DNA from: an uncultured Alteromonadaceae bacterium
GTDB taxonomy: Bacteria > Pseudomonadota > Gammaproteobacteria > Pseudomonadales > Halieaceae
Assembly: GCA_913064725.1 (NCBI GenBank)
Contig: CAJYAI010000008.1
Span: forward strand, 1-60,814
Length of the DNA: 60,814 nucleotides
Reading direction: 5' to 3'
The notes under the pieces are model-generated. The model did not search any database. It was given only the letters and a program-made list of their open reading frames with translations, and was not told the DNA's origin. Shown piece by piece: positions 7,571-16,824 of this stretch. Made by a program: the position numbers and the translations under genes. Position 1 is the first letter of the stretch, and the number at the start of each line of letters is the position of its first letter.

Positions 7571-9553
7571 TTGGAAGCTGAACAGTACGATAGTGTAAAA
7601 AAAATGATTGAAGGTGGCGACTACACAGAAGCCCTTGCACTACTCAAATCCCTACCTGATAACGAGAGTGAAACATTGTATTTATCCGCGGTATGTGAAC
7701 GACGGTTGGGCAACAAGACAGCCGCGCTAGGCATATTGGATAAACTGATAGGTCAGCACCCTAAACACGGCCGTGCCTTCCAAGAGCGGGGTCATATCTT
7801 GAGGGAGCTTGGACATACTGACGCCGCTCTAGCTGCCTACGGTCGTGCTACACAAGAGAACCCGTCACTGCATGCTGCCTGGCGTGCCCAAGCGGAACTA
7901 TTGCTTAATGCCGGGCGTATGAAAGAGGCTAGTCGAGTAAAGCCCCACATCGAACGGCTACTGCGAATGCCGAAGCCACTGCTATACGTTTTAGATATGC
8001 TCTCACAAGGTTTTGTAGGAAAAGCCGAGAAAACATGTCGGGCATTTTTAGTCGATAATCCCCGACACATTGAAGGTATGCGACTTCTGGCAGAGATTGC
8101 GATCAAACTGAATATTTTTGACGAAGCAGAATTTATTCTTGAAAGTGCCGTTTTATTTGATCCCTCCAATACGGAGTTGAAAACGGACTATGTTGGCATT
8201 TTGCGTAAGCGACAAAAGTTAGTCGAAGCGCGAGATTTAGCGCTTGAATTATATCGTGACGACGAACGTAATCTTCATATGAAGTCTCAATATGCCGTCA
8301 CTTCAATGCAGGTCGGCGACTATGGAACTGCTCTGGAGCTGTTCGAACAACTATTAACTGAAATGCCCGGTGAGCCAGTGACACTGACGTCAAAGGGTCA
8401 TGCACTCAAAACCGTAGGGCAGACTGATGCCGCAATCGAATGCTATCGCGAAGCCTGCAGAGAAGGCATTATTCACGGTGAAGCTTGGCAGTCGTTGGCG
8501 AATCTGAAGACTTACCGGTTCACGGACACCGAGATCGATCGGATGGAAGAACTTTCACGGCTGCCGACTCTGAGAAGTTTTGATCGTGTCTACTTGTTTT
8601 TTGCGTTGGGTAAAGCGTACGAAGATCGAGGCAGTTACGATATTGCTTTCCAGAGATACTCTGATGGAAATCATATAAAACGGAGCGAGTCACGGTATAT
8701 CGCGGAACACATGACGGAAGAGTTTGAGGAGCAAAAACGGCTTTTTGCTGACCTTACGGACACTCGCGGAGGGTTTGAAGCTTCGGATCCCATATTCATT
8801 TTGGGTATGCCTCGCGCAGGCTCAACGCTTTTAGAGCAGATTTTATCCAGTCATTCACAAGTAGATGGTACTCAGGAACTACCCAATATTCTGTCGATTG
8901 TTCATCAACTCAGGAGTCAGTTTAATAAGTTTGATCGATTGAACTATCCGAGGGCGATCAAGGACCTTAATGCGTCAGCGCTTTTCGAATTTGGCAAGGC
9001 GTATATTGATGGAACGCAGTCTTATCGCGGATCTTCGCCGTTTTTTATTGACAAAATGCCTAATAATTTTCGCCACATTGGGCTGATAAAACTGATATTG
9101 CCGAATGCAAAAATTATCGACGCAAGGCGACACCCCTTGTCTTGTACCTTTAGCTGTTTTAAGCAGTTGTTTGCTGAGGGTCAGGAATTCTCGTATAGCT
9201 TGAGCGACCTAGGAACGTACTATAAAGACTACGTAAAGCTCATGGATTTTTGGCATGAATGCTTTCCCGGGGACATCTTGCACGTGCAATACGAAGATGT
9301 GGTCGATGATCTCGAGGGACAAATAAACCGCATCCTAGCCTACTGCAACTTGCCCTATGAGGAAGCGTGCTTACGTTACTGGGAAACCGAACGAGCGGTC
9401 AAAACTCCGTCCTCTGAACAGGTGAGGCAGCCTATATTTAAATCCGGGGTAGAAAACTGGCAAAAGTTTGAGCCCCACCTTGATGAGCTAAAACGTTCGC
9501 TAGGCGAGACGCTTTTCTCTTATCAGCCGGCGACAGCGCAGGCTAAGTCTTAG
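7571..9553 (+). CDS. TPR-repeat sulfotransferase 1 (TPST-like active site)
   Basis: A 660-residue protein without a signal peptide. The N-terminal 390 residues or so are TPR-like helical repeats (for example GHTDAALAAYGRATQENP and GQTDAAIECYREA). The C-terminal part is a PAPS-dependent sulfotransferase. LGMPRAGSTLLEQILSSHS (411-429) is the 5'-phosphosulfate loop, Glu436 follows it, FFIDKMPNN holds Lys495, and ARRHPLSCTFSCF (518-530) is the 3'-phosphate region. The Arg/Glu/Lys arrangement resembles tyrosylprotein sulfotransferases, and TPRs usually bind protein. I start at TTG 7571 because GGGAGA lies at good spacing; an ATG at 7604 is the alternative. The acceptor is unknown. The adjacent receptor is a possible one. 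Confidence 0.85.
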   Translation: MEAEQYDSVKKMIEGGDYTEALALLKSLPDNESETLYLSAVCERRLGNKTAALGILDKLIGQHPKHGRAFQERGHILRELGHTDAALAAYGRATQENPSLHAAWRAQAELLLNAGRMKEASRVKPHIERLLRMPKPLLYVLDMLSQGFVGKAEKTCRAFLVDNPRHIEGMRLLAEIAIKLNIFDEAEFILESAVLFDPSNTELKTDYVGILRKRQKLVEARDLALELYRDDERNLHMKSQYAVTSMQVGDYGTALELFEQLLTEMPGEPVTLTSKGHALKTVGQTDAAIECYREACREGIIHGEAWQSLANLKTYRFTDTEIDRMEELSRLPTLRSFDRVYLFFALGKAYEDRGSYDIAFQRYSDGNHIKRSESRYIAEHMTEEFEEQKRLFADLTDTRGGFEASDPIFILGMPRAGSTLLEQILSSHSQVDGTQELPNILSIVHQLRSQFNKFDRLNYPRAIKDLNASALFEFGKAYIDGTQSYRGSSPFFIDKMPNNFRHIGLIKLILPNAKIIDARRHPLSCTFSCFKQLFAEGQEFSYSLSDLGTYYKDYVKLMDFWHECFPGDILHVQYEDVVDDLEGQINRILAYCNLPYEEACLRYWETERAVKTPSSEQVRQPIFKSGVENWQKFEPHLDELKRSLGETLFSYQPATAQAKS

Positions 9554-9721
9554 TCATGCCAGGCACTGTTTATCTCGTGCACAACATATCTGTTCGGATA
9601 AAATTCGGGCTTTATGGGCAAGTCTGATCATCACCACAGGGTCGTGACCTACAGTTGTTTAAGATCAAGAAAATTTAAGTCGAATTCACATTATCAGTAC
9701 GTAATCAGGGAGTAAAAAAGC

Positions 9722-10201
9722 GTGGTAACTCACGACTTACCAGATCATGTCCTCGTCGCTTTGCGACGCATTATTCGTGCGACGGACCTGCATTCAAGAC
9801 AGCTTGGTAAAAAGACCGGTCTTACCACGCCGCAACTGGTCATTATTCAAGCCGTCAGCAATCTAAAAGATCCGACCGTCTCCGACATCGCTAAAACAGT
9901 AAGTCTTAGTTTGGCGACTGTAACGACCATCCTCAATCGTTTAGAGCGCAATGGCATCATCAACAGGGTTCGATCGTCAGTGGATAGAAGGCGCGTCATT
10001 GTCACCCTCACCGAGGATGGTCAAACTCTGCAAGCCACGGCGCCAAAACCGCTACAGGACAGTTTTGTTGCTCGTTTCAGTAGACTGGCGTCGTGGGAGC
10101 AACACTCGATCGTCGCCTCACTTGAGCGTGTTGCAATGATGATGGACGCCGATGATCTGGATGCAGCACCACTACTTGCCAGTGGTGAAGCCGTTCTTTG
10201 A
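9722..10201 (+). CDS. MarR-family transcriptional regulator
   Basis: A 159-residue winged-helix regulator. The recognition region TVSDIAKTVSLSLATVTTIL and the wing SSVDRRRVIVTLTEDG are typical of MarR dimers. The N-terminal LVALRRIIRATDLHSRQLGKKTGLT closely resembles the CosR/EctR subgroup, which controls compatible-solute genes. That placement is from memory and needs a tree. The GTG start has a GGGAG ribosome site eight to nine bases upstream. The gene converges on mmsB with 16 bases between stops, so it is not in that operon. Targets are unknown; the BCCT transporter is one candidate. Confidence 0.85.
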   Translation: MVTHDLPDHVLVALRRIIRATDLHSRQLGKKTGLTTPQLVIIQAVSNLKDPTVSDIAKTVSLSLATVTTILNRLERNGIINRVRSSVDRRRVIVTLTEDGQTLQATAPKPLQDSFVARFSRLASWEQHSIVASLERVAMMMDADDLDAAPLLASGEAVL

Positions 10202-10217
10202 GGTCATCGCGGCAAGT

Positions 10218-11117
10218 TCAACTGAACGTCTTTACTAATGATCTCATGACGATAGAAAAGTCGTCGCCCCCCAATCCCTCATCCTGAAGCGCGGTATAAA
10301 CCGCATGGGCCTGCCGGCCAAATGCCGCATTAACCGCGGACTGGTCAGCCAACTCAATCGCAAGTCCTAAATCCTTGGCCATCAGATCCACCATAAAGCC
10401 GGGTTTATAGTCATTACCGGCAGGCGCTCCCGCTAATACACCCGGCCAAGGGTTATACACCTGTAGGGACCAGTTATTGCCGGAGCTGGCTTTCATAATC
10501 TCTGACTGAACCGACGGATCCAGACCATTTGCAGCGCCCATAGCCAAGGCTTCACAGGTACCAATCATGTGAATAGCCAACAGCATGTTGTTCGCCGCCT
10601 TTGCCACTTGCCCGGCACCGTCGGGCCCCGCGTGGAAAATCTTTTCCTCATTACCCATCGCCTTGAGGACGTCTTTTGCTCTGGCAAAGGCTTCAGGCGT
10701 TCCACCACACATAAACGCCAAAGTACCGGCTTGCGCGGCAGCCACACCCCCCGATACCGGCGTATCCATGAAGGCAAGTTGTGACAGCCGCGCCGCCTCA
10801 TGAAGTTCTCGAGCCGTCGCCGCGTCTATGGTGCTCGCGTCCAAGACCAGCGTGCCCACAGGAAGCCGCGCAAAAATACCGTCGTCGCCCAACATCACAG
10901 CTTTGACATGTTTGCCTGCCGGCAGCATAGACAGCACCACATCAGCGCCCTCAACAGCGCCCTGTGCTGACTCGGCTCTGATCGCACCGGCGCTCGCAAC
11001 ATCGCTCAGTGCTGCATCCGACAGATCAAACGCCGTGACCATGCAGCCAGCGCGAAGTAGATTTTTAGCCATGGGGCCGCCCATATTACCGAGGCCAATG
11101 AATGCCACTTTGCGCAT
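10218..11117 (-). CDS. mmsB: 3-hydroxyisobutyrate dehydrogenase
   Basis: A 299-residue NAD-dependent enzyme of the beta-hydroxyacid dehydrogenase family. It oxidises 3-hydroxyisobutyrate to methylmalonate semialdehyde in valine catabolism. The nucleotide-binding motif FIGLGNMGGPMAKNL is at the N-terminus. The substrate element DTPVSGG and the catalytic-lysine helix GAGQVAKAANNML follow. Length matches the family. It is last in a four-gene operon whose upstream members catalyse the three preceding steps. An AAGGGAAA ribosome site precedes the ATG. Confidence 0.93.
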   Translation of the reverse strand: MRKVAFIGLGNMGGPMAKNLLRAGCMVTAFDLSDAALSDVASAGAIRAESAQGAVEGADVVLSMLPAGKHVKAVMLGDDGIFARLPVGTLVLDASTIDAATARELHEAARLSQLAFMDTPVSGGVAAAQAGTLAFMCGGTPEAFARAKDVLKAMGNEEKIFHAGPDGAGQVAKAANNMLLAIHMIGTCEALAMGAANGLDPSVQSEIMKASSGNNWSLQVYNPWPGVLAGAPAGNDYKPGFMVDLMAKDLGLAIELADQSAVNAAFGRQAHAVYTALQDEGLGGDDFSIVMRSLVKTFS

Positions 11118-11153
11118 AATTTCCCTTATTTTATTAGGCTATGTAAGCGCTCA

Positions 11154-12269
11154 CTACCACGGATAATACATTTTTGGAGCGCCCTCGGCTTCCTCAAAGA
11201 AAGACTGAAGCAAGTCAGGGGGTACATCCTGAACGGCGCCAAACTGCCATTTTGGCTGTCGATCTTTATCGACAAGCAGCGCCCTTACACCCTCCGCAAA
11301 CTCCGGATGCCGCATGATGTTGGCCCCGAGACGAAGCTCCGTATCAAAGACCTCTTGCAACGAGTAATGCGTCGACTCATTTAGCTGACGGAAAATCCAA
11401 GCGGCGGCCAGCTTAGAGCCATGGGCGAACCCATCTCGCGCCTTTTGCAGCCAAGCATTCTCGCCGTCATAGGCCAACAAACGATCTGATATGACTGACA
11501 AATCATCACCTGCCATGAGTGCGTCAATGTCTGACATCAAGGGCTCTATCACCCCAACAGGCTGCTCAACTGAGGCGCTGATGGATAAAATATCGTCCAC
11601 AATCGCTGAGTTTTCAGAGGCATCTGACACCCATGATGCATTCGCCAGTGCCTCTATGACGGCGAATCGTTGCTCGTGGGCGAGGAAAACGTCGCCTAAA
11701 TTTGCGAACAGCGCATCAGTGGCGTTGATGTGAGCCGAGGTGAGGGAGAGGAAGCGGCCGATCATGCCTGGCGTTTTGTTAAGAAAGTAGCTGCCACCAA
11801 CGTCGGGAAATAAGGCGATGGTGATCTCGGGCATACCAATTCGGGTACGCTCACTTACGACACGGTGGCTACAACCTGCCATGACACCCATCCCGCCACC
11901 CATAATGACACCGTGCCCCCAACAAATGACGGGCTTTGGATAAGTGAACAGCACGTAATTCATCTGGTACTCACGCGCAAAGAAGTTTTCCGCATAGGTA
12001 CAGGGCCCACCGGGATTTTCGATGGACGAGCGACGCAACTCGTGTACATCACCGCCAGCGCAGAACGCTTTTTCGCCTTCGCCGTCGATGTATATGGCGG
12101 CAATTGAATCGTCGTCGGCCCACTCGAGCAACTTAGCCAACATAATCTCAATCATCTCAGCATCGAGCGAATTCAGAATACGAGGGACATTGAGTGTCAG
12201 ACGCCCCACTCTGCGGTGACCCTCACCAATCGTCGATACAACAACCACGTCATTCGTTACATCATTCAT
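11154..12269 (-). CDS. 3-hydroxyisobutyryl-CoA hydrolase (HIBCH type)
   Basis: A 371-residue crotonase-fold enzyme that releases 3-hydroxyisobutyrate from its CoA ester in the valine pathway. The oxyanion-hole segment AFCAGGDVHEL and the GHGVIMGGGMG loop are clear. The longer C-terminal half (ECH_2-like) and LFPDVGGSYFLNK separate HIBCH proteins from ordinary enoyl-CoA hydratases. I start at ATG 12267-12269, which overlaps the upstream stop as ATGA and has a GGAAGA ribosome site. An ATG four codons earlier is less likely. mmsB follows after 36 bases. Confidence 0.9.
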   Translation of the reverse strand: MNDVTNDVVVVSTIGEGHRRVGRLTLNVPRILNSLDAEMIEIMLAKLLEWADDDSIAAIYIDGEGEKAFCAGGDVHELRRSSIENPGGPCTYAENFFAREYQMNYVLFTYPKPVICWGHGVIMGGGMGVMAGCSHRVVSERTRIGMPEITIALFPDVGGSYFLNKTPGMIGRFLSLTSAHINATDALFANLGDVFLAHEQRFAVIEALANASWVSDASENSAIVDDILSISASVEQPVGVIEPLMSDIDALMAGDDLSVISDRLLAYDGENAWLQKARDGFAHGSKLAAAWIFRQLNESTHYSLQEVFDTELRLGANIMRHPEFAEGVRALLVDKDRQPKWQFGAVQDVPPDLLQSFFEEAEGAPKMYYPW

Positions 12270-13054
12270 TTGTTCTTCCATTCGGGGCTGCGCTTTTCAA
12301 GAAATGCGGTGACGCCCTCTCTCTGATCTTCAGTTGAAAATAAGGCGACGAATTCGTCACGCTCTGCTTCTAATCCCGCACTGATGGTAATGTCTCGTGC
12401 TACATGGATAAGCCTTTTACAGGCTGCGATCGATGTTGGACTTTGCTCAGACGCGCGTTTTGCTAACTCAAGTGCAGCGGACAACGAGGCACCAGAGTCA
12501 ACAACCTCCTCTACAAGCCCCAATGACAATGCTTTTTCCGCTGAGATGCGTTCACCACATAGAATGATGCGCTTAGCCCAACCTTCACCCACGAGTTGGG
12601 TGAGACGTTGGGTGCCACCAGCACAGGGAAGAAGACCGACCTTTGCTTCGGGCAATGCCAAGGCGGCATGGCGCTCAGCAATGCGGATATCACAGGCTAA
12701 AGCCACCTCAAGACCACCACCCATTGCATAGCCATTGATAGCCGCTATCGATACACCTCGATAATCTGCGAGGGTTTCAAATGCCCCACCAAATGCATCA
12801 CCCATCGCTTGGGCGGCAGTCGCATCACCCGTGGCAAATTGATTGAGATCGGCACCGGCCGAAAAGAATTTTTCGCCCTGGCCTGTAATCACAAGGGCTC
12901 GAATGTCGGACATGTCATTTAAGGCATTTACCACGGCCTTTAAAGCCGGAAGACTCTCTAAGTCCCAGGTATTGGCAGCCAGGTTGTTAATGGTAATTGT
13001 AGCAATGCCCTCGCTGATGGACACAACAACTTTATCGCTTGGGCTGATAGTCAT
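12266..13054 (-). CDS. Enoyl-CoA hydratase
   Basis: A 262-residue crotonase-family protein, probably hydrating methacrylyl-CoA in valine breakdown. FFSAGADLNQF and INGYAMGGGLEVALACDIRIAE (stated as two blocks, INGYAMGGGLE then VALACD) form the CoA and oxyanion sites, and ALPEAKVGLLPCAGGTQRL holds the catalytic region. It is coupled by ATGA overlaps at both ends to the acyl-CoA dehydrogenase and the HIBCH gene. Substrate choice comes from the operon rather than from residues. Confidence 0.88.
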   Translation of the reverse strand: MTISPSDKVVVSISEGIATITINNLAANTWDLESLPALKAVVNALNDMSDIRALVITGQGEKFFSAGADLNQFATGDATAAQAMGDAFGGAFETLADYRGVSIAAINGYAMGGGLEVALACDIRIAERHAALALPEAKVGLLPCAGGTQRLTQLVGEGWAKRIILCGERISAEKALSLGLVEEVVDSGASLSAALELAKRASEQSPTSIAACKRLIHVARDITISAGLEAERDEFVALFSTEDQREGVTAFLEKRSPEWKNK

Positions 13055-14223
13055 TGAATGACCTCTAAGGCGCCGTCCATGAGCGCCTGTCGTGAAATGA
13101 TGACGCGCATAATTTCATTGGTACCCTCTAAAATCTGATGAACCCGTGTGTCGCGAACATAACGCTCCATTGGGTACTCTCGAATATAGCCGTAGCCGCC
13201 AAACAGTTGCAGCGCATCGTTACACACCTTAAATCCAGCGTCAGTGGCGAAACGCTTTGCCATAGCGCAGTAAGTCGACGCACTCGGATCAACATGATCG
13301 AGCTTACTCGCGGCGAGACGGATCATTTGCCGCGCAGCAACCAGCTCAGTCAGCATATCCGCCAACTGAAACTGCGTATGCTGAAAGTCAGCAATCGTTG
13401 AATTGAATTGTTTTCGGTCTTGAACATAAGCTGTGGCGTCCACAATGGCCTGCTGCGCCGTACCCACCGAACAGGTGGCTATGTTAATCCGACCCCCGTC
13501 GAGCCCTTCCATCGCTATGGCGAAGCCTTGGCCCTCCTCGCCCAATCTATTAGCAGCTGGTACCTGCACATCATCAAAACTTATCTGACGCGTAGGCTGG
13601 GCGTTCCAACCCATTTTCTTCTCTTTCTTCCCGTAACTGATGCCGTGCAAATGCGCAGGAACCAAAAAAGCGGTTATACCGCGCGCACCAATCTCATCTG
13701 CACCCGAGCCCGTTCGAGCCATTACGACGAGGACATCCGTATCGCCAGCTCCCGAGATAAATACCTTACTACCGGACAGTCGATAGGTATCGCCATCACG
13801 CACTGCGCGAGTTCGCAGGGATGCGGCATCGGAACCCGCCCCAGGCTCAGTGAGACAATAGGAAGCCAGGGTCGTGCCGGCCACAAGGTCAGGACACCAT
13901 GCATCAATGACCGACTGCTGGCAGTACTTCCCAATCATGGCGGTGGCCATATTGTGTATTGTCAAAAACGCGGCTGTCGTCGTACAACCCCGTGCGAGTT
14001 CCTCAACGATAAGACTCGCATCAAGACGGGACATGGCGAGACCTCCCGCGGCTTCTGGGGTATACATTCCCATAAACCCCAAATCACCGGCAGCTCTTAA
14101 CGCATCCTTTGGAAAAATAGCTTCCGCGTCCCACAGCGCAGCGTGGGGCCGGAACTCGGACTGTGCAAACTCACGCGCACTGGCGGCGTAGGCTCGCTGC
14201 TCCTCGCTCAACTCAAAATTCAT
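13051..14223 (-). CDS. Acyl-CoA dehydrogenase, probably isobutyryl-CoA dehydrogenase
   Basis: A 390-residue FAD enzyme starting MNFELSEEQRAYAASAREFA. CLTEPGAGSDAASL is the FAD/substrate signature. FGGYGYIREYPMER and ILEGTNEIMRVIISR are the C-terminal block with the expected active-site glutamate. With a hydratase, HIBCH and mmsB downstream, isobutyryl-CoA is the most likely substrate, oxidised to methacrylyl-CoA with electrons passed to ETF. I use ATG 14221-14223, seven bases after AAAGG. An ATG two codons upstream is possible, and more distant starts would overlap the divergent LuxR-type gene. Confidence 0.88.
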   Translation of the reverse strand: MNFELSEEQRAYAASAREFAQSEFRPHAALWDAEAIFPKDALRAAGDLGFMGMYTPEAAGGLAMSRLDASLIVEELARGCTTTAAFLTIHNMATAMIGKYCQQSVIDAWCPDLVAGTTLASYCLTEPGAGSDAASLRTRAVRDGDTYRLSGSKVFISGAGDTDVLVVMARTGSGADEIGARGITAFLVPAHLHGISYGKKEKKMGWNAQPTRQISFDDVQVPAANRLGEEGQGFAIAMEGLDGGRINIATCSVGTAQQAIVDATAYVQDRKQFNSTIADFQHTQFQLADMLTELVAARQMIRLAASKLDHVDPSASTYCAMAKRFATDAGFKVCNDALQLFGGYGYIREYPMERYVRDTRVHQILEGTNEIMRVIISRQALMDGALEVIQ

Positions 14224-14359
14224 GGACATACCTTTAAATAGGGTTGCTTGGGCAGCATGATGTTTCGTTTTCTCCAATACAGTTGTCAATGCTATTGTGT
14301 GCGCTGGTCGCTGAGTCTGCAAAGCGAGACAATGTTTACTCAACTGAATTGTAACAACC

Positions 14360-15187
14360 ATGTCCAAACTAATAGACATTACACCGGCTTTTGCTCAGGC
14401 AGTTGAGCAGCTTGGTACGGAACATTTCGTACTCACCATCGCTGAGATGCTGTGCGAGTTTATCGGAGCCGATGACGCTACGATCATAGTGTACGGGCAT
14501 GAGGAGCTTCCCACCATCAGCCTCGCGCGACCACTCGCCGGAAAAGCGGAAAGCTCGTTGACAACCTACCTGACGGGCCCCTTCTTACTCGATCCGTTTT
14601 ATCGAGCTGCGGCCTACGACAAACAGTTCGGTGTCTTCAGGCTAGCTGATCTCGCCCCCGCTAGTTTTCGCACCTCAGAGTATTACAAAAACTGGTACAA
14701 ACACTGCGGATATGAAGACGAGTGTGGGCTATTGATTCCGCTTCTGAATGAGAACTTCATTAATATCTCGATGGGCCTGACCACAGGTGGCGCTCGATTC
14801 CGTAAGAAACAAACCAAACTGTTAGCGAGTATTTACGATCTCACGGCATCGCTTTGTCGGAAGCATTTTTCAGAGGTCATCGAAGCCCAAAATAAAACTA
14901 CCTTGCGTGAACGAATGCACCGATCACTGGCTGCATTTGGTGCAAGTGTGCTGACACGACGAGAGCGCCAGGTCATTGAATTGGTGTTGCTTGGCCACAA
15001 CACTCGACTCATTGGTGAAAAACTAGGCATTTCCATCGAAACAGTCAAACTCCACAGAAAGCACGCGTATGCCAAGTTGGATATTAGGTCTCAAGCAGAG
15101 CTGTTCTTTCTGTTCATGGAGGCGCTTGCGCACTGGTCGGGCGATCCAGATACCGACCCACTTATCGCCTACCAAGGCGGTAAATGA
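14360..15187 (+). CDS. LuxR-type transcriptional regulator
   Basis: A 275-residue protein with a C-terminal LuxR/FixJ helix-turn-helix (about 196-255): LTRRERQVIELVLLGHN, then GEKLGISIETVKLHRKHAY. The N-terminal 180 residues are not a receiver domain (no phosphorylatable Asp pattern) and not an obvious acyl-homoserine-lactone domain. They may be a GAF-like or other ligand sensor, which I do not recognise. The stop overlaps the sulfotransferase start as ATGA, so the two are translated together. Dyads upstream of TonB receptor 2, the next gene, are plausible targets. It is divergent from the valine operon. Confidence 0.85.
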   Translation: MSKLIDITPAFAQAVEQLGTEHFVLTIAEMLCEFIGADDATIIVYGHEELPTISLARPLAGKAESSLTTYLTGPFLLDPFYRAAAYDKQFGVFRLADLAPASFRTSEYYKNWYKHCGYEDECGLLIPLLNENFINISMGLTTGGARFRKKQTKLLASIYDLTASLCRKHFSEVIEAQNKTTLRERMHRSLAAFGASVLTRRERQVIELVLLGHNTRLIGEKLGISIETVKLHRKHAYAKLDIRSQAELFFLFMEALAHWSGDPDTDPLIAYQGGK

Positions 15188-16752
15188 CGGTGGGTGATCT
15201 CACGCTAGCTGATGGATTTTCGGCGCTTAACCGCGGCGATTTAGCGACCGCTGGCGAGGCTTGTAAACAGGCACTGGCACGTGATCCACAGCACGTCCCG
15301 GCTCACTTTCTGGTAGGGCTCGTTGCGCTAGAGGGAAAGCAGCGACCGGTCGCTCACGAGGCCTTCAAGTCAGTCATCAAGCTTGATCGCAATCATGCAG
15401 CGGCATGGGCTCATATCGCCAAACTTAATGTTGGTGAGGGCAGAATCATCGCGGCAGAATCCGCGCTTAAGGAAGTACGACGAATCCAACCCAACGACCC
15501 TGTCGTCATTGAGCTCGCCGGTACCGTATTGAACTCTTTAGGCGAATATGAAGCAGCAGAGCTTTTCTTTGAGCGGGCGCAGCAATTGATGCCAGACAAT
15601 CCCTCGGTTCTAATGAACCTGGGCAATGTCCGCGTTTTTCTCGGAAAAATCGATGATGCGGTGCACTTGTTTAAACGCGCTATTGCGCTTGAGCCCTCGA
15701 GTGCGCAATGCCATTGGGGTCTTGCGAACTCCCAGAAGGCAAGCGACAAAACACACATCACTCAAATGCAGCTGCTGATCGACTCTAGACGGCAGACGAA
15801 GCGCGCGCTGGGCTTTCTTCACTATGCTATCGGCAAAGAAAGCGAGGACCTTGGGGAATGGCAGGAGGCTTTTAAGGCCTTTAGTGCCGGTGCTGCTGCA
15901 CGTCGAGACACGGTAGAGTTCGATGAATCAGAAGAAGTGGCCATGTTCGAAAGCATTAAGTCCACATACACAACGGCATGGCTAGCTAACTGCCCAGCAG
16001 GTGCGGACGATTCGGCACCAATTTTTGTGCTCGGTCAGCCGCGAACGGGTACAACACTTATCGAGCGAGTCATCACTAGCCATTCGCAGGTGCACTCTGC
16101 GGGTGAGTTACAGCAATTTGGGCTCGCTGTAAGACGGGCAATAAGCCACAACAATCCCAAGCGCTTTTCAAAAGAACTGTTCGCTGCTGCAGCGACTTCA
16201 AACCCCGCTGATATTGGGCGAATGTATCTTCGATCGACGACCAAACAACGTGGGAAGCAACCCTTTTTCGTCGATAAGCTCCCAGTCAACTACCTCAACA
16301 TACCTCTGATCCTTGCCGCGCTACCCAAAGCGAAAATTGTACATTTAGTTCGCGGCCCGATGGACGCCTGCTTCGCGAGCTTCAAGCAACTATTTGCCGA
16401 TGCCTATTTGCACTCGTACGACCAGGCCGAAATGGCCAGGCATCACGCGCGATATAGAGATCTCATGGCGCACTTTCGCAGGGAATTCCCGAATCGATTC
16501 ATCGATGTGCGCTATGAAGATGCTGCACGCGACCTGGAGCCAAATGCGAGGCGTCTTATCGATGCACTGGGGCTTGGCTGGGAGGACAACTGTCTAAACT
16601 TTCATGAAAGTAAGTCAGGTGTTGCTACCGCAAGCTCCGTTCAAGTTCGCGAACCGGCTCATACGCGATCTATCGGGCGATGGCGAAAATACGAGACCGA
16701 GCTCGCGCCGATGATAAATGAACTTCAGCGGCTGGGGGTTCCCTTAGATTAG
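15184..16752 (+). CDS. TPR-repeat sulfotransferase 2 (TPST-like active site)
   Basis: A 522-residue cytoplasmic protein without a signal peptide. Residues 1-190 or so are TPR repeats (for example GEYEAAELFFERAQQLMPDNP and GKIDDAVHLFKRAIALEP). The sulfotransferase domain spans about 278-515. LGQPRTGTTLIERVITSHS is the phosphosulfate loop (Arg287), followed by Glu308, FFVDKLPVNY with Lys365, and VRGPMDACFASF (389-400). It has the same architecture as the protein at 7571 but is shorter. The start overlaps the LuxR-type stop (ATGA) and TonB receptor 2 starts 116 bases downstream. Acceptor unknown; a protein acceptor is inferred from the TPRs and active-site pattern. Confidence 0.85.
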   Translation: MTVGDLTLADGFSALNRGDLATAGEACKQALARDPQHVPAHFLVGLVALEGKQRPVAHEAFKSVIKLDRNHAAAWAHIAKLNVGEGRIIAAESALKEVRRIQPNDPVVIELAGTVLNSLGEYEAAELFFERAQQLMPDNPSVLMNLGNVRVFLGKIDDAVHLFKRAIALEPSSAQCHWGLANSQKASDKTHITQMQLLIDSRRQTKRALGFLHYAIGKESEDLGEWQEAFKAFSAGAAARRDTVEFDESEEVAMFESIKSTYTTAWLANCPAGADDSAPIFVLGQPRTGTTLIERVITSHSQVHSAGELQQFGLAVRRAISHNNPKRFSKELFAAAATSNPADIGRMYLRSTTKQRGKQPFFVDKLPVNYLNIPLILAALPKAKIVHLVRGPMDACFASFKQLFADAYLHSYDQAEMARHHARYRDLMAHFRREFPNRFIDVRYEDAARDLEPNARRLIDALGLGWEDNCLNFHESKSGVATASSVQVREPAHTRSIGRWRKYETELAPMINELQRLGVPLD

Positions 16753-16781
16753 CTCCGGAGTATACTGAGTTTGCGTTAGTT

Positions 16782-16799
16782 GACATCGACGTAGATGTC
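16782..16799. promoter_or_regulatory. Dyad-symmetric site upstream of TonB receptor 2 (candidate operator)
   Basis: GACATC and GATGTC form a perfect six-base inverted repeat around the spacer GACGTA. It overlaps a TTGACA at 16780-16785 that could be a -35 element, although no good -10 lies at normal distance. An 18-base dyad is the size expected for a LuxR-type dimer, and such a gene is just upstream. Binding is inferred. Confidence 0.4.
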
Positions 16800-16824
16800 C
16801 CTTTGGCAACATAACTGGCAACAC

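Noticed and set aside
13408-14100. Long plus-strand open frame of 230 codons antisense to the acyl-CoA dehydrogenase
   Set aside because: It has no ribosome site, no recognisable domain and a composition expected from a complement of a well-conserved gene.
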